Source: UBA699 sp050261915
Lineage (GTDB): Bacteria > Bacillota > Clostridia > Clostridiales > Clostridiaceae
Assembly: GCA_050261915.1 (NCBI GenBank)
Contig: JBLNDT010000001.1
Location: 12,551 to 76,550 of the forward strand
Direction: 5' to 3'
Length of the DNA: 64,000 nt
Shown here: positions 26,442-34,168 of the stretch, one piece after another
How the letters are laid out: every line of letters starts with the position of its first letter
Numbering within the stretch: position 1 is the stretch's first letter
Notes under the pieces: model-generated
What the model was told of the DNA's origin: nothing
Seen by the model: the letters and a program-made list of their open reading frames with translations, nothing else
Database searches by the model: none
Translations under genes and position numbers: made by a program

Positions 26442-26470
26442 ATTTTACATACTTTAATCTTTAATGTCAA
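26442..26470 (-). promoter_or_regulatory. SigA-type promoter for the hut operon
   Basis: TTGACA at 26470-26465 and TAAAAT at 26447-26442, separated by 17 bp, about 38 bp before the hutP start. No terminator separates it from the upstream hom gene, so some readthrough is possible. Confidence 0.75.
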
Positions 26471-26486
26471 TAATGGCAAGTATTAA

Positions 26487-27728
26487 TTAAACCTTCAGCT
26501 TCATAAATTTTTTTATTGATTTTATATTATTATTTTCCTGTATTAGTCTAAGTGCCTCCTCTAATTCATCTTCACTTTCGGATTTTAAAAGTACTGAAAT
26601 ACCATGTTCTGAATCCTCATCAGTATTCAACAATTCAACTCCAATAAACTTGTTTTTCAATTCAGGAATAATCCCTTCTGTATACTCCCCTTTAAATGTT
26701 ACAAGCCAATCTGCTTCCCATTGCCATGTATTTATACGTCCTAATTTTTTATCCGTCTTTATTTTAAAATTAGCTCTTTTATTTTCCAAAACATCAAAAA
26801 TATCTCCAATAACAGCACTTGCTGTAGGGAGCTTTCCTGCACCCTTTCCTGAAAAAAACACCTTTCCAACAGCATCCCCCTCAAGAAGTATGCCATTAAA
26901 TTCATTTTCAATATTTCCTAGTACTCCGCTTTCACTTACCAATACAGGTTTAACAGCTGTATAAATATCTTCACCTTCTTTTATGGAGAGGGCCACAAGT
27001 TTTATGTTACATCCTAGTTCCCTGGCACATTTTATATCAAGTTCATCTATGTGCTCTATACCTTCAGTATTTATATCTTTCCAGTTAACTTTTGTGTCAT
27101 GGGTAATTGAAGATATTATAGCCAGCTTTCTTGCAGAATCGTACCCCAGTACGTCGGAGTCTGGATTAGCCTCAGCAAAACCTAGTTCTTGAGCCTTTCT
27201 TAATGCATCTTCATACTTAATCCCTTCACTATACATTTTTGATAAAATAAAGTTTGTAGTTCCATTTAATATTGCAGCCAAATAATTAATATTATTCCCG
27301 GCAAGACATTCCTGAATAGGCTTTAAAATCGGTATTCCACCAGCAACGCTGGCTTCAAATCGGAGGCTCACTCCATTTATACACGCAATTTCTGAAAGTT
27401 CTTCTCCATATTTTGCAATAACTTCTTTATTTGCAGTAACCACATGTTTCTTTTCTTTTAAAAAATACTTAATGTAATCATAAGCCGGATGAAGTCCACC
27501 GATAGCTTCAACCACAATATCCGGCTCTGCCTCATATATATCCTTAATATCATTTGTAAGCAGAAATTTATCTGTTTTATCAATATGTTTTTCAATATCC
27601 CTTACAAGTATCTTTGATATACCAATGTTTCTTCCAGTTCTGCTTCTGATATATTCTTTGTTTTTGTTCAGAAGCTCCACCACTCCATTCCCAACAGTAC
27701 CATTTCCCAAAATTGCAACATTAATCAT
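26487..27728 (-). CDS. hom: Homoserine dehydrogenase
   Basis: Reduces aspartate semialdehyde to homoserine, the branch point to threonine and methionine. 413 residues: N-terminal NAD(P)-binding GNGTVGNGVVELL, AIGGLHPAYDYIKYFLK, the central VTANKEVIAKYG and LNGTTNFILSKM catalytic region, and a C-terminal ACT-like domain (about 345-413) that in relatives gives threonine feedback. Expression is governed by a SAM-I riboswitch, tying it to methionine supply. No thrB, thrC or metA lies nearby. Confidence 0.97.
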   Translation of the reverse strand: MINVAILGNGTVGNGVVELLNKNKEYIRSRTGRNIGISKILVRDIEKHIDKTDKFLLTNDIKDIYEAEPDIVVEAIGGLHPAYDYIKYFLKEKKHVVTANKEVIAKYGEELSEIACINGVSLRFEASVAGGIPILKPIQECLAGNNINYLAAILNGTTNFILSKMYSEGIKYEDALRKAQELGFAEANPDSDVLGYDSARKLAIISSITHDTKVNWKDINTEGIEHIDELDIKCARELGCNIKLVALSIKEGEDIYTAVKPVLVSESGVLGNIENEFNGILLEGDAVGKVFFSGKGAGKLPTASAVIGDIFDVLENKRANFKIKTDKKLGRINTWQWEADWLVTFKGEYTEGIIPELKNKFIGVELLNTDEDSEHGISVLLKSESEDELEEALRLIQENNNIKSIKKFMKLKV

Positions 27729-27753
27729 TTTACTCCTCCTATATCATATAAAA

Positions 27754-27785
27754 TAAATAAACCGCTTCCCCTGAAGAGGAAGCGG
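27754..27785 (-). terminator. SAM-riboswitch terminator hairpin
   Basis: CCGCTTCC / GGAAGCGG stem followed on the minus strand by TTTATTTATTTT. It lies between the SAM-I aptamer and hom and is the expression platform that stops transcription when SAM is bound. Confidence 0.9.
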
Positions 27786-27805
27786 CATGACATAGCAGGA
27801 CCGCC

Positions 27806-27916
27806 ACCTCTTATCTTTCAGGATTTCTCCTGCAGGATTTAGCACCATGAATGCAAATGAAACATTTTGGTTGCCGGGTTTCATAGGGCCAGTCCCTCCA
27901 CCACTCTTGATAAGAA
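27806..27916 (-). promoter_or_regulatory. SAM-I (S-box) riboswitch
   Basis: On the minus strand the sequence shows the S-box core in order: CTTATCAAGAG, GGTGGAGGGACTGGCCC, ATGAAACCCGGCAACC, GGTGCTAAATCCTGCAG and closing GATAAGAGG. The P1 strands TTCTTATC and GATAAGAG pair. It precedes hom with a terminator in between, so SAM binding should switch off homoserine synthesis. Confidence 0.96.
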
Positions 27917-27929
27917 GTTTATTAATATC

Positions 27930-27957
27930 ATTATACATATTAGTTTTGCTTTGTCAA
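27930..27957 (-). promoter_or_regulatory. SigA-type promoter for the SAM riboswitch-hom transcript
   Basis: TTGACA at 27957-27952 and TATAAT at 27935-27930 with a 16-bp spacer, placing the start a few bases before the riboswitch P1 stem. The -35 overlaps the end of the preceding small membrane protein gene. Confidence 0.8.
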
Positions 27958-28256
27958 TTGGCAGTATCTTGCTGCTCTTCACTAGAATTGATTTCCTGCT
28001 GTTGCTGAGTTAGTGTTTGCTGTGCTTTCCCCACACTTGAATACCCGGTAATTATGTTTGAAAGTGAATACATAAATAGTCCACCAATTACTACAGCAAT
28101 GCAAAAGGCATAGATACCCCAGGCCTTTGGAGAGTTAAATCTACTGTTTTTCTTCCATTCGCTTAGATTTTTTATTTCTATACTTCTAAATATCATATTA
28201 ACAACACATATAAAAAAACCTATTAACAAAACTGCTATTAGCAATACAATAGCCAT
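27954..28256 (-). CDS. Small two-helix membrane protein, function unknown
   Basis: A 100-residue protein with transmembrane helices at about residues 3-24 and 47-69, a charged loop between them (KNLSEWKKNSRFNSP), and a Gln-rich tail (QQTLTQQQQEINSSEEQQ). RBS AAGGAGG. It lies downstream of pspA, separated by a terminator, and may take part in the same envelope-related locus. No family recognised. Confidence 0.75.
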   Translation of the reverse strand: MAIVLLIAVLLIGFFICVVNMIFRSIEIKNLSEWKKNSRFNSPKAWGIYAFCIAVVIGGLFMYSLSNIITGYSSVGKAQQTLTQQQQEINSSEEQQDTAN

Positions 28257-28289
28257 ATACCCACCTCCTTAACTTATTAATATTATTCT

Positions 28290-28331
28290 ACCATAAAAAT
28301 TGGGTGAGACAGTTGTTTAACCATCTCACCC
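28290..28331 (-). terminator. Terminator after pspA
   Basis: GGGTGAGA / TCTCACCC stem followed on the minus strand by ATTTTTATGG, directly after the PspA stop. Confidence 0.8.
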
Positions 28332-28338
28332 TGATAAT

Positions 28339-28992
28339 TTATTTATTTCTGTATTTTTCAAGCTCAGCGTCTAAATCTGGTTTTCCAAGGGCTTCAAATT
28401 CCTTGTCAAGGTCATCTCCTACACTGGCTATTTCACCTAAGCCTTCAGCAAGACTTTCTTTTTTAGCTATCTTTCTTTCTATGCTGTCTAAGGATATTGA
28501 GTTTGATTTTGTAGTTACATCCGATAATATTTCATTAACCTTCTGGCCTGCTTCAGCACTTGCCATTCTTGCTGCAGCTTCATCCCTGTATCTTCTAGTC
28601 TTTTCAACTTCTTCAGTTAAATCAGCTAATTTCTTTTTAAGTACATCAGCCTTTACCTTTTCTGACTCATAAGTTGCCTGGAATGTAGCATAAGATTTAT
28701 CACATTCAAGTTTTTTCTCAAGGGCTTTCTTTGCCAATTCTTCATTGCCTTTTGACATAGCAAGCTTAACTTTTTCTTCCCACTCAGCTGCTTCTTCCTT
28801 AGCTTCATTCATTTTCTTTTCAGTTTGTTTAAAACCTCCAAGTACCTGAGCTGAAGACACCTTTGCATCATTTAAGGATTTTTCCATGTCTCTTAATTTT
28901 TGATCTAACATTTCTATCGGATTTTCCATTTCATCCAAAGCATTGTTTACCTTAGCTTGTGCCATTTTACCGAATCTTTCAAATATACCCAT
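28339..28992 (-). CDS. pspA: PspA/IM30-family envelope stress protein
   Basis: A 217-residue, almost entirely alpha-helical coiled-coil protein beginning MGIFERFGKMAQAKVNNALDEMENPIEMLD, the amphipathic N-terminal helix and first coil of PspA/LiaH/Vipp1 proteins. These peripheral membrane proteins oligomerise and support damaged membranes. The C-terminal helix (DLDKEFEALGKPDLDAELEKY) matches the family. It is 19 bp downstream of a Cys-rich unknown and close to Ser-rich secreted proteins, so the cluster probably responds to envelope stress. Confidence 0.92.
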   Translation of the reverse strand: MGIFERFGKMAQAKVNNALDEMENPIEMLDQKLRDMEKSLNDAKVSSAQVLGGFKQTEKKMNEAKEEAAEWEEKVKLAMSKGNEELAKKALEKKLECDKSYATFQATYESEKVKADVLKKKLADLTEEVEKTRRYRDEAAARMASAEAGQKVNEILSDVTTKSNSISLDSIERKIAKKESLAEGLGEIASVGDDLDKEFEALGKPDLDAELEKYRNK

Positions 28993-29011
28993 ATTATTGT
29001 CCTCCCTTAAT

Positions 29012-29656
29012 TTATAAATTTATTTTTTCAAATGCATCAAGTGCAAAATTAAAATCTTCTGTATCTTCAATAGTACCATATTCCTGGCCAGTAGTTTTAG
29101 GATATAGATATTGGACATATTGCTGCCCTAAGAAGTCAAATATTATAAACAGCTGATTATATTCCTTGTCCTGGATTACAGCCTTAACATTTCCAGATCC
29201 CTCTCTGCCGGTATTATTGTCAGTAAGTGGTATATAATACTCAGAGAAAGTCCAAACACATGCTTTTTTCTTGTCACAGCTTGCAACTCTTCCGCTTTTA
29301 TCACATCTGTTGCAGCCCTCCATTATACAATCGCTTATGCAATTTAAACATTTGCATTCTGCACAGGCTTCAAGCTGCTTGAAATCTTTTTTGTGCTTTA
29401 TTCCAAACTCAGCCGCACTTTCTTCATCTTCATTATTTATGTTCATTGCTTTTTGAAAAAAGTTCTGTTGTTTATCTTCAGCTCTAGCATTCTTGCCCAT
29501 TTCTATATATTTTCTTAATAATGGTATCAGTCTTACAAACTTTCGTTCTTTAAACCTTACATCATCAACAAAGCCTTCTATGTCATCCATTCCAAAAACT
29601 ATGGATGCATATAGTTTTTCACACTTATCCAGGTCTTTTTCCAACTCTTTATCCAT
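29012..29656 (-). CDS. Cys-rich protein of unknown function in the PspA locus
   Basis: A 214-residue soluble protein. The N-terminal half is charged and helical; the middle (about residues 98-132) has a dense cysteine cluster, CAECKCLNCISDCIMEGCNR followed by C-x6-C-x6-C spacing, suggesting zinc- or cluster-binding. The C-terminal half looks like a compact beta-rich domain (YNQLFIIFDFLGQQYVQYLYP). RBS AAGGAG. Placed 4 bp after a Ser-rich membrane protein and 19 bp before pspA, so cotranscription is likely. No family recognised. Confidence 0.75.
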   Translation of the reverse strand: MDKELEKDLDKCEKLYASIVFGMDDIEGFVDDVRFKERKFVRLIPLLRKYIEMGKNARAEDKQQNFFQKAMNINNEDEESAAEFGIKHKKDFKQLEACAECKCLNCISDCIMEGCNRCDKSGRVASCDKKKACVWTFSEYYIPLTDNNTGREGSGNVKAVIQDKEYNQLFIIFDFLGQQYVQYLYPKTTGQEYGTIEDTEDFNFALDAFEKINL

Positions 29657-29660
29657 ATTT

Positions 29661-30173
29661 CTATCTCCTTCTGCCTCTATTTTTTCTAATAATAATTATC
29701 ACAACAACTATTATTATTAAAAGTATAATAATGGTGGTTGCTATGGATGTGCCAGAGCCATAACCGTATCCACCGCCTCCAAAGAACATAGGCATAAATG
29801 TTGTATGGCTGCCGCTGCTGCCTGAACCTGTACCGGAGGATGAACTTCCCGTACTGCTTCCAGTAGTGCTGCCAGTTCCAGAGGTGCTTTTTGAAGTAGT
29901 TCCACTTGAAAAACTTCCACTAGTTGAGCCACTTTTTGAGGTTGTACCGCTTGAACTGCTCTTGGAGGTTGTACCGCTAGTACTTGTGCTAGAGCTGCTT
30001 TTGGTGCTGCCGCTTGAAAAACTTCCGCTGCTAGAACCGCTCTTGGAAGAACTACTGCTGCTATGACTGCCGCTGCTACTCCCCCTGGCAAATGCTGATA
30101 TATTAGCAATTGACATGGTTAACATAAGTGTCATTAAAAATATTAAGACACACTTAATACCCCTATTTTTCAT
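29661..30173 (-). CDS. Ser-rich secreted/membrane protein with C-terminal anchor
   Basis: A 170-residue low-complexity protein: signal peptide ending near SAFARG, about 90 residues made almost wholly of Ser, Gly, Thr and Lys with repeated SGSFSSGTTSKS units, a Gly/Tyr segment (FGGGGYGYGSG), and a C-terminal transmembrane helix ending in a basic RKNRGRRR stop. The layout recalls the tails of TPM-domain (YgcG-like) proteins but no TPM domain is present. Paralogue of the gene at 30593. Likely a surface stalk. Confidence 0.8.
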   Translation of the reverse strand: MKNRGIKCVLIFLMTLMLTMSIANISAFARGSSSGSHSSSSSSKSGSSSGSFSSGSTKSSSSTSTSGTTSKSSSSGTTSKSGSTSGSFSSGTTSKSTSGTGSTTGSSTGSSSSGTGSGSSGSHTTFMPMFFGGGGYGYGSGTSIATTIIILLIIIVVVIIIIRKNRGRRR

Positions 30174-30441
30174 ACCCTTACCCCCTGATTAATTCTAAAA
30201 CTCATAATTTAAAATAATACTTATATTGTCAGTATAGAGGAAAATATAATGAGTTTCAATTGGAACTTAGTAACAAACTTTACTATAGTAATTATAAAAC
30301 TATAACTATACCAAACCTAGCAACTCCAGAATATAAAACAAACATCGAATTTCCATTTGAAGAAGTGTTGTATAATATATTTTCTCTAGTATTTGTTATA
30401 GGTTTTGAGTAGTTCGCGGTATTTCCAGTATATGAATTATT

Positions 30442-30600
30442 TCATGAACTTATCACATTAGAAAAACTCACACTTGCTGATCCGCTTCTATCAGAACTGT
30501 AAATATTGTTACCATCAGCTAATGCTGATATCCCTCTAGTAAACATGATTAGTACAAGTGCCAGTAAAAATATTATAGTGCTTTTAATAACTTTACTCAT
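30442..30600 (-). pseudogene. Truncated Ser-rich paralogue remnant
   Basis: A 52-codon frame starting MSKVIKSTIIFLLALVLIMF and ending after SGSASVSFSNVISS. The signal peptide clearly parallels those of the neighbouring Ser-rich proteins (IIFLLALVL shared with the 30593 gene) but the repeat region and membrane anchor are missing. The start overlaps the 30593 gene stop by 8 bp, so it may still be translated by coupling. Probably decayed duplication; a small secreted peptide is the alternative. The 30174-30441 gap after it shows no recognisable gene. Confidence 0.55.
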
Positions 30601-31099
30601 CCTCATCATCATTATTGTTATTATCACCGCTTCCATTCTGATTGCCAAATATAAAAACTAAAATAATTATAAAAATTATAATTAAAATCCATCCGCCAGA
30701 AATAGAATTGTCATCTGAGTTGTCACTTTCATCTGAGTTGTCACTTTCATCTGAGTTGTCGCTTTCATCTGAGTTGTCGCTAATACTTGACCCTACTAAT
30801 AAATGCCTAGCTTGATTACTGCTTCCAGAAGAATTTGTATCACTATCCACTGTCCCACTAGTACTTGTGCCACTTGAACTTGTGCCACTTGAAAAACTTC
30901 CACTGGTGCTGCTTGAACTGCTTCCCTTAGAACTACCACTGGAAAAACTCCCGCTAGTTGAGCCACTCTTGGAAGAACTGCTGCTATGACTGCTGCTGTG
31001 GCTGCTTCCTCTTGCAAATGCTGACACGTTCCCCATTGAAATAGTTAATACAAGTGCCAGTAAAAATATAATGACACGTTTATAATATCTCTTTATCAT
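30593..31099 (-). CDS. Ser-rich secreted/membrane protein with SDESDN repeats
   Basis: A 168-residue paralogue of the 29661 gene. Signal peptide ending near SAFARG, a Ser/Gly/Thr-rich region of about 65 residues, four tandem acidic hexapeptides SDESDN, a C-terminal transmembrane helix (WILIIIFIIILVFIFG), and an acidic cytoplasmic tail NNNNDDEDE in place of the basic tail of its paralogue. RBS AGGGGGA. Likely a surface protein; function unknown. Confidence 0.8.
   Translation of the reverse strand: MIKRYYKRVIIFLLALVLTISMGNVSAFARGSSHSSSHSSSSSKSGSTSGSFSSGSSKGSSSSSTSGSFSSGTSSSGTSTSGTVDSDTNSSGSSNQARHLLVGSSISDNSDESDNSDESDNSDESDNSDDNSISGGWILIIIFIIILVFIFGNQNGSGDNNNNDDEDE
30711..30782 (-). repeat. Four tandem 18-bp repeats
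   Basis: The unit tcatctgagttgtcactt occurs four times head to tail with one or two substitutions in the last copies. It encodes the SDESDN hexapeptides of the Ser-rich protein and is a likely site of copy-number variation. Confidence 0.92.
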
Positions 31100-31486
31100 T
31101 ATGCATCCCCCTGATTTATATATCCATATAAAATATTGTTAATAATATATTTCTACAATATTCCTTAAAATCCTTTAAAATGTAAAATTAAATTTAATAT
31201 ACTTATTAAATATTTATTTCAATTATAGTAAAATAAATCATATTATGGTGTAAATTTTACTTTTCAAATAATAAAAAACAAGAGCTATTACCCTTGTTTT
31301 AATGAATAAATATGTAGGTTTATTTAAGACTTATGATTTTACATTTAAATTTAAAACTAATTCTTACTATTAACTGGATTAAAACGTAATAATTGGGTTT
31401 GTAATTATATATAAAACAAAACGCATGACATCTATTTAAAAGGATGTCATACGTCATTTTTTTATATTAGATTGGTGATGTTAGTA
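31100..31486. other. Gene-poor gap with two hairpins
   Basis: No convincing gene on either strand. AAAACAAG / CTTGTTTT (31275-31300) is a weak AT-rich hairpin. ATGACATC / GATGTCAT (31425-31450), extended by flanking pairs, has T-runs on both sides and sits where the terminator of the duplicated yebC end would be expected on the minus strand. The rest is AT-rich and featureless. Confidence 0.6.
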
Positions 31487-31528
31487 TTAGCCTTCCCATT
31501 CCTCTGGGAACTCTGCATTATGGTAAAC
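31487..31528 (-). pseudogene. Duplicated 3' end of yebC
   Basis: 42 bp identical at 41 positions to 32670-32711, the last 14 codons of yebC. Read on the minus strand it encodes VYHNAEFPEEWEG and the stop, exactly the YebC C-terminus. Upstream of it (31529-31657) nothing resembles yebC. It forms a direct repeat flanking the NPCBM gene at a distance of 1183 bp and is either a remnant of a second yebC copy or an integration-type duplication. Confidence 0.92.
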
Positions 31529-31657
31529 ATATTAATAGAAGAAATCACTACTTCGATTATATGAAATAGAATAGATAGCGTGATTTTAAGTATACCATTC
31601 AATTAAATGTGCACTGATTATACCTTAAATTAATTCTTCAAACACATTAATATCTCT

Positions 31658-32497
31658 TTATTTTATAAATTGTCCATCAAAAAATCCTATTCCACTATTC
31701 ACAAATGACCCAGTTTTAGGGTCTGAATAATAAAACTTTATTTTATTTTTCCCAGTAAGATTTAAGTTTATATCCTTAAGAAAATCCCCTGCTGTTAAAG
31801 TTTCACTATAAACCAGTTCATCATCCAAGTATATTTTAACATTACCCGCTTTAACATCGTTTTGGAAATCCTTAAGTATTCCTAATTTAGATTTAAACTG
31901 CTTAAATTGACCATTTAACGGGTATTCTATAAAGCAGTTAGCTTCTCTTCCAAATATACTTAACGTTAAATAGTTTGAATATATATTACCTAAATTATCC
32001 TCTTCTTTTAAATTAACTTTTTTAGGACCTTGATTTCTAAACCTAGCCAAACCAGTCTCTTGAAAATTCATATACTTCACATCATCGTTCCAATAATAGA
32101 TTTGTGATACATTGGCACCCTCAGGATTTGTAGTCTTTGGAGGAACAGTTGCATCCAAATAGCCATCATTCCCAATATAAACCCAGCCAGTGGAATCTTT
32201 TGCCCATGTAGCATGTTGTACCCAGTAACCATTTCTTATATAGCCCCAGCCATGGGAATCCTTTGCCCAACCTTCCTGAACCCATGAGCCATCAAATGCG
32301 CTTACGAAACACCAGCCATTTGAATCTTTCACCCAACTGTTTTTTAATATTGTACCATTATTAAAATAATACCAAGTTCCGTTTAATTGCACCCAGCTGT
32401 TTAATCCTGCTGCATTCGCTTGAGTTTCAGTAAATGTTATAATGCCAAGTAACATTAAACCGCTTAAAAAAATTGATAAAACCTTGTTTCTAAACAC
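31658..32497 (-). CDS. Secreted protein with WxxD cell-wall repeats and NPCBM-like domain
   Basis: 279 residues. GTG start with GGGGGAA upstream; signal peptide ending near TQANAAG. Four aromatic repeats follow (WVQLNGTWYYFNNG, WAKDSTGWVYIGNDGY), a type different from the GW repeats of the 6.9-15 kb proteins. The C-terminal roughly 150 residues fit an NPCBM-like carbohydrate-binding module: the YPLNGQFKQFKSKLGI strand pair, VKIYLDDELVYSETLTAGD and INLNLTGKNKIKFYYSD. No catalytic domain. Probably binds wall or host glycan. It lies within the 1.18-kb segment bounded by yebC-end repeats. Confidence 0.82.
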   Translation of the reverse strand: MFRNKVLSIFLSGLMLLGIITFTETQANAAGLNSWVQLNGTWYYFNNGTILKNSWVKDSNGWCFVSAFDGSWVQEGWAKDSHGWGYIRNGYWVQHATWAKDSTGWVYIGNDGYLDATVPPKTTNPEGANVSQIYYWNDDVKYMNFQETGLARFRNQGPKKVNLKEEDNLGNIYSNYLTLSIFGREANCFIEYPLNGQFKQFKSKLGILKDFQNDVKAGNVKIYLDDELVYSETLTAGDFLKDINLNLTGKNKIKFYYSDPKTGSFVNSGIGFFDGQFIK

Positions 32498-32610
32498 TAT
32501 TGCTTCCCCCTAAATCTTAAATTAAAAAGTGCACACAAATATTACTTTTTCTACAAAAACTGGAATTTCCCTTTATTTTTCATCCCCAAAATATTGACAT
32601 ATTTTGCATA

Positions 32611-32653
32611 ACAAAAATACCCCTTCATATTGATCTTAAATCAATACAAAAGG
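32611..32653 (-). terminator. yebC terminator
   Basis: Extended imperfect stem with ATTGAT / ATCAAT at its tip and CCCTTTT / GAAGGGG at its base, followed on the minus strand by TATTTTTG. Confidence 0.8.
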
Positions 32654-32669
32654 GCACTATATCTTTCAG

Positions 32670-33410
32670 TTAGCCTTCCCATTCCTCTGGGAACTCTGCA
32701 TTGTGGTAAACGTCCTGAACGTCGTCGTCATCTTCAAGTTTGTCGATTAGCTTCTGGAATTTTTCAGCTATAGCCATATCAATTGAAACTGTTGTATCAG
32801 GAATCATTGTTATTTCTGCTGAAAGGAATTCAAAGCCTTCCTTTTCAAGAGCTTCTCTAACTGTTCCAAAATCATCTGGATTTGTAGTGATATCAAATAC
32901 TTCTGCAGTAGCTTCAAAATCTTCAGCTCCTGCATCAAGCGCCATCATCATTACTTCATCTTCATCCATTTCTTCAGTTCTTTCTATTATAATCTGACCT
33001 TTTCTCTGGAACATGAATGAAACGCAGCCTGTGGAGCCCATGTTGCCGCCATATTTATCAAATGCATGTCTAACGTTTCCTGCTGTTCTGTTTTTATTGT
33101 CTGTAAGTGCATTAACTATTAAAGCTGTACCTGATGGACCATATCCTTCATAAACTACTTCTTCGTAGTTTACACCTTCCATTTCACCTGCGCCTTTTTT
33201 AATTGCTCTGATTATGGTGTCTTGAGGCATGTTGTTTGCTTTTGCTTTTGCAACAACGTCTCTAAGCTTACTGTTTGTATCCAGGTTTGAACCACCATTT
33301 TTAGCAGCTATTGAAATTTCTTTACCTATTTTTGTAAATATCTTACCTCTTTTTGCGTCTGCTTTACCTTTTTTAGCTTGAATATTATGCCACTTTGAAT
33401 GCCCTGACAT
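32670..33410 (-). CDS. yebC: YebC/PmpR-family regulator
   Basis: 246-residue member of the YebC family, originally seen as DNA-binding regulators and more recently linked to translation of proline-rich stretches. MSGHSKWHNIQAKKGKADAKRGK is the family start (first 12 residues MSGHSKWHNIQA); later come IKKGAGEMEGVNYEEVVYEGYGP and GAEDFEA. Full length. RBS AGGGGGA. Its last 14 codons are duplicated 1.18 kb downstream. Confidence 0.97.
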   Translation of the reverse strand: MSGHSKWHNIQAKKGKADAKRGKIFTKIGKEISIAAKNGGSNLDTNSKLRDVVAKAKANNMPQDTIIRAIKKGAGEMEGVNYEEVVYEGYGPSGTALIVNALTDNKNRTAGNVRHAFDKYGGNMGSTGCVSFMFQRKGQIIIERTEEMDEDEVMMMALDAGAEDFEATAEVFDITTNPDDFGTVREALEKEGFEFLSAEITMIPDTTVSIDMAIAEKFQKLIDKLEDDDDVQDVYHNAEFPEEWEG

Positions 33411-33515
33411 GTATTCTTCCCCCTAACTAATATTTATCATTATATATAAATTTCTTAATAATTTGACTTAAAAAGCCTTAAACATTATATCATAAACCTA
33501 GAAGAAATTTCAAAT

Positions 33516-34157
33516 TTATTTACTAAGCCTGCCATCCTTCTTAAAATAATAATCTGAATCTCCCTCACTTATTATACATCTTCCATTAAGCACATCATTA
33601 ATTTTAGCTTCTTGAAGTGGTATATCCTCTAATTCTAAAAATATTGTAACCTGAACTTTGTCTGTATATTCAGTTTCCTCTATAAACATTCCATTTTGTT
33701 CAAAAAAATATTGGAGTTTCCCAAGAGAATCATAATCAATGTTTATTTTTACTGGTGCAGCCATAACTCTTTCAACCACCCCAGACTCTTTAACAGCCAT
33801 GGAGGCTGCCTTTGAATATGCCCTAACTAACCCGCCTTTTCCTAGAAGCACTCCTCCGAAATATCTGGTTACTACTATTACAACATCTGTTATTCCTGTA
33901 TTTTTAATTACCTCAAGCACAGGAAGTCCACCAGTACCCTGAGGTTCTCCATCATCACTGTATCTTTGTACTCCAAGGTTTTCTCCAAGTACATATGCAT
34001 AAACATTATGTCTTGCTTCCTTATTTTCTCCTTTAATTTTATTAATATAATCTCTTGCCTCAATTTCATTGTAAACTCTTATGGCATGTCCAATAAACGT
34101 GGATTTTTTTTCCTCATATTCCGCCCTTGCTTCGTCTTTTATGGTTAGATAACCCAA
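33516..34157 (-). CDS. YigZ/UPF0029 (IMPACT) family protein
   Basis: 213-residue protein with the Impact N-terminal domain: KKSTFIGHAIRVYNEIEARD, ARHNVYAYVLG, DDGEPQGTGGLPVLEVI and VTRYFGGVLLGKGGLVRAYS, then the DUF1949-like C-terminal domain. TTG start with AGGGGGT upstream. Cytoplasmic; precise role unknown though the eukaryotic homologue modulates translation control. Confidence 0.93.
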   Translation of the reverse strand: MGYLTIKDEARAEYEEKKSTFIGHAIRVYNEIEARDYINKIKGENKEARHNVYAYVLGENLGVQRYSDDGEPQGTGGLPVLEVIKNTGITDVVIVVTRYFGGVLLGKGGLVRAYSKAASMAVKESGVVERVMAAPVKINIDYDSLGKLQYFFEQNGMFIEETEYTDKVQVTIFLELEDIPLQEAKINDVLNGRCIISEGDSDYYFKKDGRLSK

Positions 34158-34168
34158 ATTTATACCCC

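Noticed and set aside
26405..26479. Longer hutP reading frame starting upstream
   Set aside because: It would include the RBS and promoter; HutP homologues begin at the position of the TTG at 26404.
27744..27938. 64-codon minus-strand open frame upstream of hom
   Set aside because: It coincides with the SAM-I riboswitch and its terminator; the translated residues are just the conserved RNA core read as codons.
29741..30109. Ala/Val-rich open frames on both strands over the Ser-rich gene
   Set aside because: They are alternative frames of the repetitive Ser/Gly/Thr codons; none has a signal peptide, RBS or family match.
30200..30420. Plus-strand open stretch of about 60 codons in the gap after the Ser-rich genes
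   Set aside because: No RBS-supported start and no recognisable protein pattern; expected by chance in AT-rich DNA.
30711..30782. Short tandem array considered as a CRISPR
   Set aside because: Units are contiguous 18-mers without spacers and encode a hexapeptide repeat in a gene.
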